Below are positions 25,505-34,663 of a stretch of DNA of 64,000 nt, in pieces. The DNA lies in NCBI RefSeq assembly GCF_001485475.2, contig NZ_DF977001.1, forward strand, positions 186,001-250,000, in the 5' to 3' direction. Every line of letters begins with the position of its first letter. Position 1 is the first letter of the stretch. The notes under the pieces are model-generated. The model was not told the origin of the DNA. It was given only the letters and a program-made list of their open reading frames with translations, and did not search any database. The position numbers and the translations under genes are program-made. This DNA comes from Tepidanaerobacter syntrophicus (GTDB lineage Bacteria > Bacillota > Thermosediminibacteria > Thermosediminibacterales > Tepidanaerobacteraceae).

Positions 25505-25535
25505 CAAAAAAAGCCGCACTTTTGTATGCGGCTTT
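25505..25535 (-). terminator. Terminator of the Wood-Ljungdahl operon
   Basis: On the minus strand AAAGCCGCA pairs with TGCGGCTTT over an 8-base loop and continues into TTTTTT. It lies ~57 bases after the DUF3842 stop, the last gene of the operon. The remaining 25318-25591 interval holds only the plsY promoter. Confidence 0.9.
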
Positions 25536-25591
25536 AGGTTCGTTCTTGGGTTAATTGGAAATTTTATCTTAATTTAGTTTTTTAACTTCTA

Positions 25592-26005
25592 TCATTGATT
25601 TAATTCTTTAATTTTTTCTATGGCATCTTTTATGGCAAGAAATAATGGTTTTTTCTCCATGCCTAAAAGCGTAATATCCTCATTGTCTATAATAGGGATA
25701 AGAATTTTTTTTGCGTCAGAAGATGCTATGGCTTCAGTGATACGCGGTGTTATTTCTCCTAGCATAGAATTCGGAATGACAATTCCAAGCGATCCCACAA
25801 TTACATCTGCTTTTTTTACCGCAAAGGATATTGCATTTTCGCCTGTGGCGCCTTTATTGGCTTTTTCCTTCATCATAGCTGAAGTTGCAGCAGAATTAGT
25901 GCCTAAGGCATAAATAGTAATATCAGCCGGCAGATCTTGTCTCAAAAGAGATATAATCTGACTGCCGATTCCTCCTCCCATGCCATCTACCACAGCGATA
26001 TTCAT
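25592..26005 (-). CDS. DUF3842 family protein
   Basis: A 137-residue protein starting MNIAVVDGMGGGIGSQII, a dinucleotide- or phosphate-binding-like glycine loop, followed by ALGTNSAATSAMMKEKANKG, VIVGSLGIVIPNSMLGEITP and IPIIDNEDITLLGM. This matches DUF3842, which I know only as an uncharacterised family of anaerobes. It overlaps the CooT gene by four bases (ATGA-type coupling) and ends the Wood-Ljungdahl operon, so a role in CODH/ACS metal supply or cofactor handling is an inference from position alone. Confidence 0.8.
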   Translation of the reverse strand: MNIAVVDGMGGGIGSQIISLLRQDLPADITIYALGTNSAATSAMMKEKANKGATGENAISFAVKKADVIVGSLGIVIPNSMLGEITPRITEAIASSDAKKILIPIIDNEDITLLGMEKKPLFLAIKDAIEKIKELNQ

Positions 26006-26199
26006 TTGGCTTTCTCTCTTTCAAGTATTATCTTGTGTTCAAGAAGCCGAACTTCCTTAATTGCAGCATCAACAATTTTTTGCTCGCCCAAAAGATCATA
26101 CATAAATAATTTACCGTCTTGTGGTTCTATATGAATAACATTATCCATTATCTTTTTTTCTTCGCCATCTTCTAAAAGGTATACTTTTGATTCGCACAT
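26002..26199 (-). CDS. cooT: CooT-family nickel-binding protein
   Basis: A 65-residue protein starting MCESKVYL, the signature of CooT, where Cys2 at the dimer interface binds Ni(II). The rest (EDGEEKKIMDNVIHIEPQDGKLFMYDLLGE) matches the small beta-barrel of the family. CooT assists nickel delivery to CO dehydrogenase in Rhodospirillum. It sits in the CODH/ACS operon between the 76-residue metal-ligand-rich protein and DUF3842. ATG with GGAGGTG. Confidence 0.85.
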   Translation of the reverse strand: MCESKVYLLEDGEEKKIMDNVIHIEPQDGKLFMYDLLGEQKIVDAAIKEVRLLEHKIILEREKAK

Positions 26200-26217
26200 T
26201 TTAATGCACCTCCGTTT

Positions 26218-26448
26218 CTAGATATGTTTTTTGGCTTCAAGTAAGTAATCGCTGGCAGCTTTAAGGGAATCAGCGGCTTTTGATATCAGCTCTGAAACCT
26301 CTGTTTTTCCAAGGTTTTTTGCCTTGTCTGCCCATTCTCTGAACCCTTCTTCATGGGAATTATTATGCTCAATCCAGTGTGCTAAAAGGATTTTTAATGT
26401 TTCTATATCTTTCTCTTTATCTGATTTGCAGCAGTTATTTTCTCCCAT
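26218..26448 (-). CDS. 76-residue His/Cys protein, candidate metal handler
   Basis: A small, mostly helical soluble protein with a Cys-Cys pair at residues 6-7 and a HWIEHNNSHEEGFREWA segment, a dense set of possible metal ligands. I recognise a motif of this kind (HWxEHNxxH) from uncharacterised proteins of anaerobes but no named function. It lies between the corrinoid-protein activator AcsV and the nickel protein CooT. ATG with a GGAGG ribosome binding site. Nickel or iron binding is inferred from residues and context. Confidence 0.7.
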   Translation of the reverse strand: MGENNCCKSDKEKDIETLKILLAHWIEHNNSHEEGFREWADKAKNLGKTEVSELISKAADSLKAASDYLLEAKKHI

Positions 26449-26496
26449 TGTAATTCCTCCTTTGGTAAATTTTGTAAATAAAGTTTTATTTTCACA

Positions 26497-28425
26497 TTAT
26501 AAATTCATAACATCTTTCAGGCTCGGAAACAGGCTGGTGTCCGTATGGGGAAGAAAACAAGCGCTGATAAACTCTTCCATATACAAGGGATCTGCGCTAA
26601 GCTCAATGTAGGTCATATTGTCCGCAATTTCTGCTGCCTTTTTTCTTGCTTCATCGCTGATTACACATGCATAAGCTCCTGCAAGGGAACTGTTGCCCAC
26701 AAAATCAAATTTGTCATGAGGTATATCAGGAAGTAAACCAATCACAATTGAGTTTTCAATATCAAGATTCTGTCCTATTCCTCCTGCTATTATAACTTTG
26801 TCAATATCTTCCGGAGTCATTCCCGCATTGTTTAAAAGAGTTCTTGCACCTGAATATACGGCACCCTTTGCGCGCAGGAAATTATCTATATCGATTTCAT
26901 TTATTGTTATATCTCGGCCGCTTTCTGTTTCATCTCCAAAGACTATCACGTATTCACTGCATCCAATATGTGCATTATATCTTATCCTGTCTGATTTGAT
27001 TGTTGTATTGAGTTTACCTTTCATATCTATTATACCTGTCAAAAACATTTCAGCAATAGCATCTATTATTCCGGAACCGCAAATACCTTTTGGCATAACG
27101 TTACCTATGACTTTTATTTCGGGTCTTAAGTCATATCTATTAATTTTTACCTCATCAATAGCGCCTATAGCAGCTCTCATGCCGCAGCTGATTTCTCCTC
27201 CTTCAAAGGCAGGCCCTGCAGAACACGCACATGTCAGCATCCATTCCTTGTTTCCTAAGACTATTTCACCATTTGTGCCTAAATCCATAAATAATATAGT
27301 TTCATCGCTATTCCAGATTCCCGATGCCAAAACTCCTGCTACTATGTCGCCTCCCACATAGCTTGCAACATTGGGCAGAGTAAATACAGGTGCATTTTTA
27401 TTGATATCAAGTAAAATATCCCCGGCTCTAAATATGGGAGCATGTCTAAATGCCGGTATATAAGGTTCGATTCTAATATTCTCGGCAGGTATCCCAAGCA
27501 GAAAATGAGTCATGGTCGTATTGCCTGCAAAAACCGAAAATATTATGTCATTTTTATCAATATTGAGCTTACTTGTCATATTATTAATCAGTTGATTCAA
27601 TGTACCTTCAGCTATAGCCTGCTGCAATTTTTTAAGCCCACTGTTTTTCGTAGAATAAATTATTCGACTTATGACATCTGCGCCGTACTGCATTTGCAAG
27701 TTGCCGCTATTTGCAGACGCCACTATTTCTCCTGTTTGAATATCGGCAAGGCAGGCAGCAACGGTTGTGGTGCCGATATCCGCACAAAGGCCTAAAGGTC
27801 CGGCTTTTTCTTTTTCGGCAATGCTTACAATATTACAATCATCACTATTTTTTGAAACAAACAGTCTGATTTCAAAATTATTTCTTCTTAAAGCCTGAGG
27901 CAGTTTTTTAAGGACTTCAACAAAGCATTTTACATTTTTACATCCCAGTACTTGCCTTAGCTCCCTTTCAACTCTTTCAAAATCGGGAATATTATCATCG
28001 ATCGTAGGTTTTGGAAGTTTAAGGCTTACTGCTTCAAACTTTGTTACAATTTTTACGCCCGAGGATGTTAGTGTTTCTACGGTCTTTTTTATAAATTTTC
28101 CCTTAGAGCCTGATGTTATATCTTCTACCATTATGTCGTTTATAACATCTATCTGGAGAATTTCAACGGTCATATCGTCTTGAACCCATGTCATACAGGC
28201 AAGTCTAATACCCTGTTCTATTTCTTCAGGCGAAAGAAGCGAGTTATATTCATGCTTGTGGGCACCGGATTTTACTTTGACTTTGCATTTACCGCATACC
28301 CCCTTGCCTCCGCAAGGAGCATCCAGGAATACTCCTGCCTTTCGCGCCGCTTCCATCAAATTAGTACCTCTGGTTACTTCTACAGTCTTTCCTGCCGGTT
28401 GAAAAGTAATAGTGCATTTTTCCAT
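26497..28425 (-). CDS. acsV: Reductive activator of corrinoid protein (RACo/AcsV)
   Basis: The 642 residues have an N-terminal [2Fe-2S] ferredoxin domain with ligands Cys38, Cys44, Cys47 and Cys77 (PCGGKGVCGKC, then LACMTW). A linker and middle domain follow, then a C-terminal ASKHA-type ATPase domain: LCADIGTTTVAACLAD, FAGNTTMTHFLLG, LFMDLGTNGEIVLG, AGPAFEGGEISCGMRA and IIAGGIGQNLDIEN. It uses ATP to re-reduce inactive Co(II) of the corrinoid iron-sulfur protein AcsCD to Co(I). It is encoded next to acsB in the CODH/ACS operon. The length is normal for the family. Confidence 0.92.
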   Translation of the reverse strand: MEKCTITFQPAGKTVEVTRGTNLMEAARKAGVFLDAPCGGKGVCGKCKVKVKSGAHKHEYNSLLSPEEIEQGIRLACMTWVQDDMTVEILQIDVINDIMVEDITSGSKGKFIKKTVETLTSSGVKIVTKFEAVSLKLPKPTIDDNIPDFERVERELRQVLGCKNVKCFVEVLKKLPQALRRNNFEIRLFVSKNSDDCNIVSIAEKEKAGPLGLCADIGTTTVAACLADIQTGEIVASANSGNLQMQYGADVISRIIYSTKNSGLKKLQQAIAEGTLNQLINNMTSKLNIDKNDIIFSVFAGNTTMTHFLLGIPAENIRIEPYIPAFRHAPIFRAGDILLDINKNAPVFTLPNVASYVGGDIVAGVLASGIWNSDETILFMDLGTNGEIVLGNKEWMLTCACSAGPAFEGGEISCGMRAAIGAIDEVKINRYDLRPEIKVIGNVMPKGICGSGIIDAIAEMFLTGIIDMKGKLNTTIKSDRIRYNAHIGCSEYVIVFGDETESGRDITINEIDIDNFLRAKGAVYSGARTLLNNAGMTPEDIDKVIIAGGIGQNLDIENSIVIGLLPDIPHDKFDFVGNSSLAGAYACVISDEARKKAAEIADNMTYIELSADPLYMEEFISACFLPHTDTSLFPSLKDVMNL

Positions 28426-28456
28426 AAGTAATCACCCTATTCTTGGCTTATAAGTG

Positions 28457-28485
28457 TGCAAGCCACTTTAGAAAAGTGGCTTGCA
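28457..28485 (-). other. Perfect 13-bp hairpin between acsB and acsV
   Basis: TGCAAGCCACTTT and AAAGTGGCTTGCA pair exactly over a 3-base loop. No T-run follows on the minus strand, so it is more likely an mRNA processing or stabilising element than a terminator, separating highly expressed acsB from the catalytic activator gene. Confidence 0.6.
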
Positions 28486-28504
28486 TGGCAATGGTGTCGA
28501 ATAT

Positions 28505-30628
28505 TTAAAACATGGGATCCATGCTAAGAGCAGGATGGCCGACTTTTGTCAAAAATTCTACTACCGAATCCGGATCTGTTCCGACTTCTTCATCAGCAAT
28601 CATGTCATAGAAATTTTCTATGCCCATTTCTTTACCTCTTTCTATAAGTTTATCCTTGAGAGCTTCTTTTAATTCCTTAGGCATCCAAACAACGCGTTTT
28701 AATCCTCCGTCGGCATATAGGAACTTTTTACTCGTTATAAATTGTCTGCCGTGTCCCATAAACCCGGGTGTTTGAACACCGCCACCGGTGGTAGATGCCA
28801 ACTCGCCAAACGTCATGCCGAGCGGGGTCATGCCGTGGTATTCACGATTCACAATAATCACACCGTTTGCCTCAGGCATAATGCCGCAAATACATTCAAA
28901 ACATCCGCAGGATGTCATAGGATCTTCCATTATCGTGTATATATTAACTTTAGTTGTAGCGCCGTGGGATTGCTCAGCGACTCGCTTATTTATAGACTCC
29001 CAGCTGCCCTTGACCTCATCAAGGCACTCGCCTTTGACTATGGGCTGGCAAGGACCGGTGGGATTTAGCTCGTATGTTGCTTTTGCATCAAGCCAACTTA
29101 CGGCTCCACACAACCCAAGCCTTTCAGGTGTTACTATACACACATGGGCAGGTGCAAAAGATTGGCACAGCAAGCAAGAATAGAAAGTATCAACGCTTTC
29201 ATCGGTAAGGCCCGCAAGCCTTGCATCTCTTGCTTCATACTTTGGCCGAGCAACTTCATTTAAAAGTTTTTCTACTTGTTCTTTATCGGTAATTATAGTT
29301 ACTTGGACCTTATCGGCAATATTCCCAAATTCATCAAGCATCTTAGCGTATAGAACTTCGCCTATATGTTTCAGCCTGAAGCCTGCTTCATATGCGGATT
29401 TGCTTATTCGTACCCATGCAATGTCTCTCTGCCCTATATGCATAACGCCTTCAATATAATTTACAAAATAATGGATTCGGCGCTCCATTACAGGCTCAAA
29501 ATCTTCCTCCATATTCTTTCCTGCTACATCAACAATAATTGCCAAAGGAAGTTTTCCGCCGTCAGGGCCTAATGTATCAATATCCGGTCCTATTACTTCA
29601 ATCTTATGATCCTCAACTTCGGAAAGATCACGCTTTCTCACAAGTTCCCAGGCAGTCGTACGCCCACCGCCAAATTCCGCAAACATTTCGTCTTTGCGAA
29701 CTCTCTCCCCCTCAAAGGCTGGAGCAAAGCCTACAGGGATCGGAATTTCTGTTATTTTAATCTTTATACCACGAGCTTCTAGTGATGTTTGAACCAGTTT
29801 ATCATAGTCCTTTTGAACTATAAGATTCATTGGCACTTCCTGAACGTCCTGATCGGTAATTACGGGAAATCCTAATGCAATGGCTCCGGCACCGGCAGAC
29901 ACAACTAATTCGCTTAGAGGTCCTAGGGCATTTACAAAAGCCGGCACCCTTTCTTTAGTATATTTTAGCAGTTCCGGAAGGTCTCCGGGTTTTATATTTC
30001 CAAAGATTAGTGCTGCTCTTATAGCAAAAGACACTATATGTGTAACCGATGTCACATCATAGCCTAGCGGCACAACTCTAAATTCCAGGCCCATTTTTAC
30101 TTTTGATTCAATTGCCTGGTCAATTATTTTTCCTACTAATGTTACTAGGATACCTTTTGATTGATAGTCCTTAATGACTTTTGCCGCATCTTCCGCTGTC
30201 GGAGCCTCTCCGATAACAACAGCCACACCCGGAATATCTCCTGTAACCAGAGGCACACCAAGGGAGCGGATAACAGTATCTGGAATAAACCCAACACACG
30301 GTTCCTCGTAGGGATTCTTTCCGCCCACATATTTGCACGCTTCAATAACTTCTGCCGCAACCGCCGTTGCAAGTCCTGCATTTAAAGCCTTTTCGAGGTT
30401 CTGCTCTTTTACTATAAGGCTTTCAATGACTCCAATAGCACCTTTTAAATCCGCCAGAGTATTAATTTTTTGTCCGGTAGCAGCATAAATAGTAGGGAGA
30501 CTATAGGCAGTGTTGGGAAAACTTACTTTCTCGTTTTCTCCATACTCCTTTATGGTCTGCTCCAGCACAGATTTACAAGCCTCTAATGCTTGCTCGGAGC
30601 CGGTAAAAATAATGTCGAATAATGTCAT
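28505..30628 (-). CDS. acsB: Acetyl-CoA synthase subunit of CODH/ACS
   Basis: A 707-residue protein close in length to the Moorella ACS alpha subunit. The A-cluster ligands are in CLLCQSFAPAHVC and in MTSCGCFECICG, where the [4Fe-4S]-Ni-Ni site is built with the Cys-Gly-Cys binding the distal nickel. The N-terminal domain contacts CODH, the middle domain carries the CoA-binding arginines, and the C-terminus has GGGVQTPGFMGHG. It makes acetyl-CoA from CO, the methyl group of AcsCD and CoA. ATG with GGAGGG. Confidence 0.96.
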   Translation of the reverse strand: MTLFDIIFTGSEQALEACKSVLEQTIKEYGENEKVSFPNTAYSLPTIYAATGQKINTLADLKGAIGVIESLIVKEQNLEKALNAGLATAVAAEVIEACKYVGGKNPYEEPCVGFIPDTVIRSLGVPLVTGDIPGVAVVIGEAPTAEDAAKVIKDYQSKGILVTLVGKIIDQAIESKVKMGLEFRVVPLGYDVTSVTHIVSFAIRAALIFGNIKPGDLPELLKYTKERVPAFVNALGPLSELVVSAGAGAIALGFPVITDQDVQEVPMNLIVQKDYDKLVQTSLEARGIKIKITEIPIPVGFAPAFEGERVRKDEMFAEFGGGRTTAWELVRKRDLSEVEDHKIEVIGPDIDTLGPDGGKLPLAIIVDVAGKNMEEDFEPVMERRIHYFVNYIEGVMHIGQRDIAWVRISKSAYEAGFRLKHIGEVLYAKMLDEFGNIADKVQVTIITDKEQVEKLLNEVARPKYEARDARLAGLTDESVDTFYSCLLCQSFAPAHVCIVTPERLGLCGAVSWLDAKATYELNPTGPCQPIVKGECLDEVKGSWESINKRVAEQSHGATTKVNIYTIMEDPMTSCGCFECICGIMPEANGVIIVNREYHGMTPLGMTFGELASTTGGGVQTPGFMGHGRQFITSKKFLYADGGLKRVVWMPKELKEALKDKLIERGKEMGIENFYDMIADEEVGTDPDSVVEFLTKVGHPALSMDPMF

Positions 30629-30668
30629 ACATATCCCTCCAAGGATGTTTTTTCGCCTTCAGGCAAAA

Positions 30669-31454
30669 TTATAGGTCTAAGTAGGAATCGGCGTACAAGG
30701 TTCTTCCTTTTATCAAATCCGCCGTTTTAATCACATTTATAACCAGTTTATCCAATGGATTTATTATAGCAGAAGTCAGACCGCACTGAATAGCCATAGC
30801 GCAAAAGGTAGCTTCGATTAGGCCTCTAAGCTCCTTAGGGCAACCGTTGGATACATTGCTAAGTCCGCCGGTTGTTAAAAGCCCCATCTCCGAAATCTGT
30901 CTTACCGCTTCCAAGACTTCCTGTTGTTTGTCCTGCATGCCTTTTAGAACTACAAAGAGGGGGTCAAAAAGGATGTTTTCAGGATCCAAGCCGGTTTCCA
31001 TTGCCCTTTCCAGAATCTGCGTACAGTACATCATTCGCTCATCATTGTCTCTGGGAATACCTTCTTTTGCACACAATCCTATTACCATTGCATCATATTC
31101 TGCTGCAAGGTTTATCATATCAAGTCTTGGACCTGCATCAGCAGAATTGATAATGGGTTTGCCTGCCGTGCGGTCGTAAACTTTAATTCCGGCTTCTATT
31201 GCTTTCATATTAGCTGTGTCAAGACATAAAGGCGTATTAGGGAATTCTTCCTGCAAAATCTTAACCGCCCAGGGCATCAATTCTTCTCCGTCCCTGTCTG
31301 CAGGACCAATATTTACATCAAGATAATTAGCTCCTGCTTCAATCTGCTCCCGAGCTCTTGCAAGAATCGGCTCTGGATTTCTCTCCTGCAGTGCCTTTCT
31401 AATTGTAGGGGAAATAACATGTATTCTTTCACCGATAGTTAAAAATCTCGCCAC
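30669..31454 (-). CDS. acsE: Methyl-THF:corrinoid iron-sulfur protein methyltransferase
   Basis: A 261-residue pterin-binding TIM barrel. GERIHVISPTIRKAL is the start, GANYLDVNIGPADRDGEE contains the pterin-contacting Asp/Asn, and PLCLDTANMKAIEAG, PIINSAD and GGLSNVSNGCP follow. It moves the methyl group from methyl-tetrahydrofolate to Co(I) of AcsCD. It sits between acsC and acsB with short gaps. ATG with GGGAGG. Confidence 0.96.
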   Translation of the reverse strand: MARFLTIGERIHVISPTIRKALQERNPEPILARAREQIEAGANYLDVNIGPADRDGEELMPWAVKILQEEFPNTPLCLDTANMKAIEAGIKVYDRTAGKPIINSADAGPRLDMINLAAEYDAMVIGLCAKEGIPRDNDERMMYCTQILERAMETGLDPENILFDPLFVVLKGMQDKQQEVLEAVRQISEMGLLTTGGLSNVSNGCPKELRGLIEATFCAMAIQCGLTSAIINPLDKLVINVIKTADLIKGRTLYADSYLDL

Positions 31455-31472
31455 TTAATGTTCCTCCCTTTC

Positions 31473-32837
31473 TTAGCTTGCTTTATTTTGTTCCTTATAC
31501 TTCTTCAAGAAATTAGGCAATGCAGCTGCTTCCTCCGGCCCAACGATGACTTTCCAACCGGGTAGCTCGTCTTCAATATCAGCTTTAAGTACCGCAACTT
31601 TTCCGGGAATTATCATTTCTCTTGTTTTTACTTTATTTTCAACATCAAATTCCTTCAAAGCTTTTGCAATAGATTTAGCGTTAAACTTGCCTGCAGCCCA
31701 TGCCGTAAGTACTGAATAACCTCCTGCATCAGGTATTAAAATCCATGCAGGAACTTTAGATCGTTCAACTTCTCCGGATACGATAAAATATGTCAAGGCA
31801 AAATCGACGGTTACAAGCAGCGGGGATTCTTCATCGACAGGACCGATTTTATATACATCTTGTTCAATGCGCATGGGTCTTTGGGGATCTGTATAAATAT
31901 TTTGTCTTAAAGCAAACAGCGGAAGTGCCATGGCATAATCCATGTCGCTGAGTACAATTATTGAAGCGTATTTTTCAACGAACAACGATGCACATGCAAG
32001 CTGCATCATTTTATCCGTTGACATATCACATACAAAGGCTGCTGTAGGATATCCAAAGGTTCTGTCACCTGACAAAAGCGCCGTCCTGCGGATATTTACC
32101 ATATCGTCAAATGCTCCCTTTAAGTTCCGGCTTTTGGCATCCAGCAGCAGTTCTTTATATCCGGCATTTTGGATTTTTTGAACAAGTTCGTACAGATTTT
32201 CCTTACCATCTGCCGTAACTCCCAAAAGTAAATTGTTTTCTTTTGCAAGTTTTACCATATCTTCGTAATTGTCAGCAGTAGCCCCAAAAAGTATAGGTCC
32301 TTTTTCGGCAGAGATATCTAGTGCCGCTTTTGCAATCTCAGGATTTTCTGTAATTATCATGGGCACTATTTTTGGGCAACTTTCTGTGACATTTTTAATA
32401 AGGGATGTGAATTTATCCTTATCTTGGCTTTCGCATCTGAAGGCTCCGACTTCTATATACATTTCTTCATTAATTCGCGTATAATCAATTGCATTAATAT
32501 GATCTATCCGCGTCTTTATTTCATCTTCGGTCATAGTATCGGAAAATAATATCGCAAACCTAGGCCGGTTTACAAAGGTTTTTTCATGCCTAAAAAGGAC
32601 TGTTTCGCCACCTAGGGTATATTCAGTATCACCTCTGCCAAATTTTACTGTCTTCATAGGTGGTGCAGTAGCCTCGGCCAGTTGAGCCTTTGCCTCTTCT
32701 GACATATAGGGGCATTTTTCAGCTTCGGTTCCGCCCTGGGCAAGTTTCATGGCAAAAGCCAAACATGTAGGGAAACCGCATTCCTTGCAATTTTTGCGAG
32801 GAAGCAGTTTATATATTTGCATTCCATTAAGTGCCAT
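31473..32837 (-). CDS. acsC: Corrinoid iron-sulfur protein, large subunit
   Basis: The 454 residues start with the [4Fe-4S] domain (KNCKECGFPTCLAFAMKLA, then KCPYM), continue into a TIM-barrel domain, and end with the cobalamin-contacting C-terminal domain (YFIVSGEVERSKVPAWILIPDAGGYSV spans it). With AcsD it carries methyl-cobamide between AcsE and acetyl-CoA synthase. Order acsD-acsC-acsE-acsB as in several acetogens. ATG with AGGAG. Confidence 0.96.
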   Translation of the reverse strand: MALNGMQIYKLLPRKNCKECGFPTCLAFAMKLAQGGTEAEKCPYMSEEAKAQLAEATAPPMKTVKFGRGDTEYTLGGETVLFRHEKTFVNRPRFAILFSDTMTEDEIKTRIDHINAIDYTRINEEMYIEVGAFRCESQDKDKFTSLIKNVTESCPKIVPMIITENPEIAKAALDISAEKGPILFGATADNYEDMVKLAKENNLLLGVTADGKENLYELVQKIQNAGYKELLLDAKSRNLKGAFDDMVNIRRTALLSGDRTFGYPTAAFVCDMSTDKMMQLACASLFVEKYASIIVLSDMDYAMALPLFALRQNIYTDPQRPMRIEQDVYKIGPVDEESPLLVTVDFALTYFIVSGEVERSKVPAWILIPDAGGYSVLTAWAAGKFNAKSIAKALKEFDVENKVKTREMIIPGKVAVLKADIEDELPGWKVIVGPEEAAALPNFLKKYKEQNKAS

Positions 32838-32856
32838 AATTCATCTCTCCTTTTGT

Positions 32857-33795
32857 TTATTCAGTCATTTCTGTAATGAAGTTTCGGATAACTTCTACCG
32901 AACGCGGGTGTCTGAGTATTACTGCATTAGCTCCGGCAGCCAAAACTCCTACTGCACTGGATATTTCCATAGCTACTCCTCTTTCTTCCTGCGGTCCCCA
33001 TTCAGGTATATCTTCTTGAGTAACAACAGACTCTTTTACCTTCCATGCTTCGAAGGATACCGGTGAAATTATAGGCATTTGAAGTGTTTCATCATTTTGT
33101 TCCAAAGCAGCAAGCTTTATTCTGTCTAAAGTCGTAATCACATACTCAAAACCGTAGCCAACAGCTGCGCAGCCCGGGTTCATAAGCATTTTGTCGGGTT
33201 TTACCCCTAATTGTGTAATTAAAATATTAAGTTGTTTTGCAAGGTTCAAATCTACCGAAGACTCAGCCACTACAATATTGCCGTAAGCAAGTCCCACTGC
33301 AGCGGCAACTTCTTTGTAATTTGCTTCTATTGCCGACAAGAACGCATAGTTTTTATTTGTAAGGGCTTCAGCAATCTTAGTAAAGAGTTTGGCATTTTTA
33401 TCATTGTCTTGGCATCCTGCTATAACCAGTGGTACTGTTAAATTGTCAGCTAATTTTTTTGCAATTTCCGCACATTCTTCCACAGATCTGTTAAGGCCGT
33501 CAGGGCTTGCCCCTTCAAACTTAATACATATAAAATCCGGTTTATACTTTTCTACACAGTATGCTGCCCATTTTAACGGATCATCTGCGGCGTCTTTAAA
33601 GACATCAAGCACTGCGGCAGGCCAGGATTCAGGAAAGATATCCCATATTTCCATGCCTATAGCCGGCTTATTTCCGATGTTTCCATCAAAACCGTAAAAT
33701 GGCAGAACAGATTCTCCTCCGAGTTTCAGATCTGAGCCTACTGTTACTTCTAGAATTTTTCCGGAATATTTCTGAGTAGGCATTTTGTAAGCCAT
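32857..33795 (-). CDS. acsD: Corrinoid iron-sulfur protein, small subunit
   Basis: A 312-residue TIM-barrel protein. PTQKYSGKILEVTVG and LPFYGFDGNIGNKPAIGMEIWD are at the N-terminus, CIKFEGASPDGLNRSVEECA and IAGCQDNDKNAKLF in the middle, and MNPGCAAVGYGFEYV towards the end. This is the heterodimer partner of AcsC, capping the corrinoid. Its gene is 20 bases upstream of acsC. ATG with GGAGGCGA. Confidence 0.95.
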   Translation of the reverse strand: MAYKMPTQKYSGKILEVTVGSDLKLGGESVLPFYGFDGNIGNKPAIGMEIWDIFPESWPAAVLDVFKDAADDPLKWAAYCVEKYKPDFICIKFEGASPDGLNRSVEECAEIAKKLADNLTVPLVIAGCQDNDKNAKLFTKIAEALTNKNYAFLSAIEANYKEVAAAVGLAYGNIVVAESSVDLNLAKQLNILITQLGVKPDKMLMNPGCAAVGYGFEYVITTLDRIKLAALEQNDETLQMPIISPVSFEAWKVKESVVTQEDIPEWGPQEERGVAMEISSAVGVLAAGANAVILRHPRSVEVIRNFITEMTE

Positions 33796-33818
33796 ATATA
33801 TCGCCTCCGAATAATAAA

Positions 33819-34598
33819 TTATGCTTTCACTTTTGTAATTATTATATCATCAAAAATTTTTCTTGCGCTTTTTACGGCATCGCTGTCTTTGGGCAAGCGA
33901 ACCAGTGGGGTGCCTTTGTTATCATATTCAAATACTAACTTATCCTGCGGAATAGTTCCGGCAAGTTTTAAGCCATAGTTTTCTATTGTCTGCTTTATAT
34001 CGTCTGAGAGCCCTTCTTTAGGAACACGGTTGACTATGAGGTAAAGTTCCTTCACATCAAGCTGCAGTTCTTCTATGAGTTCTTTTACTCTTGAGGCGGC
34101 TTCTATTCCTCGTTTCGAACATTCGCTTACCGCAAACATAATGTCAACGCTTTTTGTAGTGCGCCTGCTTAAATGTTCTAACCCGGCTTCGTTGTCGATA
34201 ACCATTACTTTGTAATTATCGGAAAGTCTATCAGTTGCTTCCCTTAAAATACCGTTTGCAAAACAGTAGCAGCCGGCTCCTTCAGGCCTGCCCATAACCA
34301 GTAAATCAAAGCCATGACCTTCGATAATCGCCTGCTGAAGCTTATAATTAATATAATCGGTCTTGCTCATACCTCCCGGCAAATTTCCATCTCTGTTTTT
34401 AACACTTATGTCTTCTCTTATATCACCCAGGGTTATTTCTACATCTTCGCCCAGCACTTCATTTAAATTGGCATTGGGGTCGGCGTCTACACCCAGTATC
34501 GGCGTAATCTTTTTTTCTATTAAATAATCAATTAGGAAACCGGCCAGTGTTGTTTTGCCTGTGCCGCCTTTTCCTGCTACTGCTATAGTATAAGCCAT
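33819..34598 (-). CDS. cooC: CooC/AcsF-type nickel-insertion ATPase, downstream copy
   Basis: A 259-residue MinD-like ATPase. The deviant Walker A is GKGGTGKTTLAG at residues 8-19, GVDADPNANLNEVLG follows, and the metal-binding pair is in GAGCYCFANG (CxC). VIDNEAGLEHLSRR is the switch region. CooC dimers bind nickel through the CxC motif and help insert it into CODH; AcsF is the ACS counterpart. Its place next to acsD makes ACS maturation plausible for this copy. A second copy lies upstream. Confidence 0.9.
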   Translation of the reverse strand: MAYTIAVAGKGGTGKTTLAGFLIDYLIEKKITPILGVDADPNANLNEVLGEDVEITLGDIREDISVKNRDGNLPGGMSKTDYINYKLQQAIIEGHGFDLLVMGRPEGAGCYCFANGILREATDRLSDNYKVMVIDNEAGLEHLSRRTTKSVDIMFAVSECSKRGIEAASRVKELIEELQLDVKELYLIVNRVPKEGLSDDIKQTIENYGLKLAGTIPQDKLVFEYDNKGTPLVRLPKDSDAVKSARKIFDDIIITKVKA

Positions 34599-34633
34599 TT
34601 AATTCATCTCCTTGCACTTTCGCAATACAACAT

Positions 34634-34651
34634 ATAACGCTTTTGCGTTAT
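34634..34651 (-). other. Tetraloop hairpin between folD and cooC
   Basis: ATAACGC and GCGTTAT pair perfectly around four A residues (minus strand) in the 65-base gap after folD. No T-run follows, so it is a candidate processing or stability element. Confidence 0.4.
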
Positions 34652-34663
34652 TGCTGCAGCTTT

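Noticed and set aside
26798-27361. A 187-codon plus-strand frame inside acsV
   Set aside because: It is opposite to the ASKHA domain, with no start signal and no family pattern.
30629-30668. A small GCCTGAAGGC hairpin between acsE and acsB
   Set aside because: The stem has only three or four pairs and is followed by A residues on the coding strand, so it is not a terminator.
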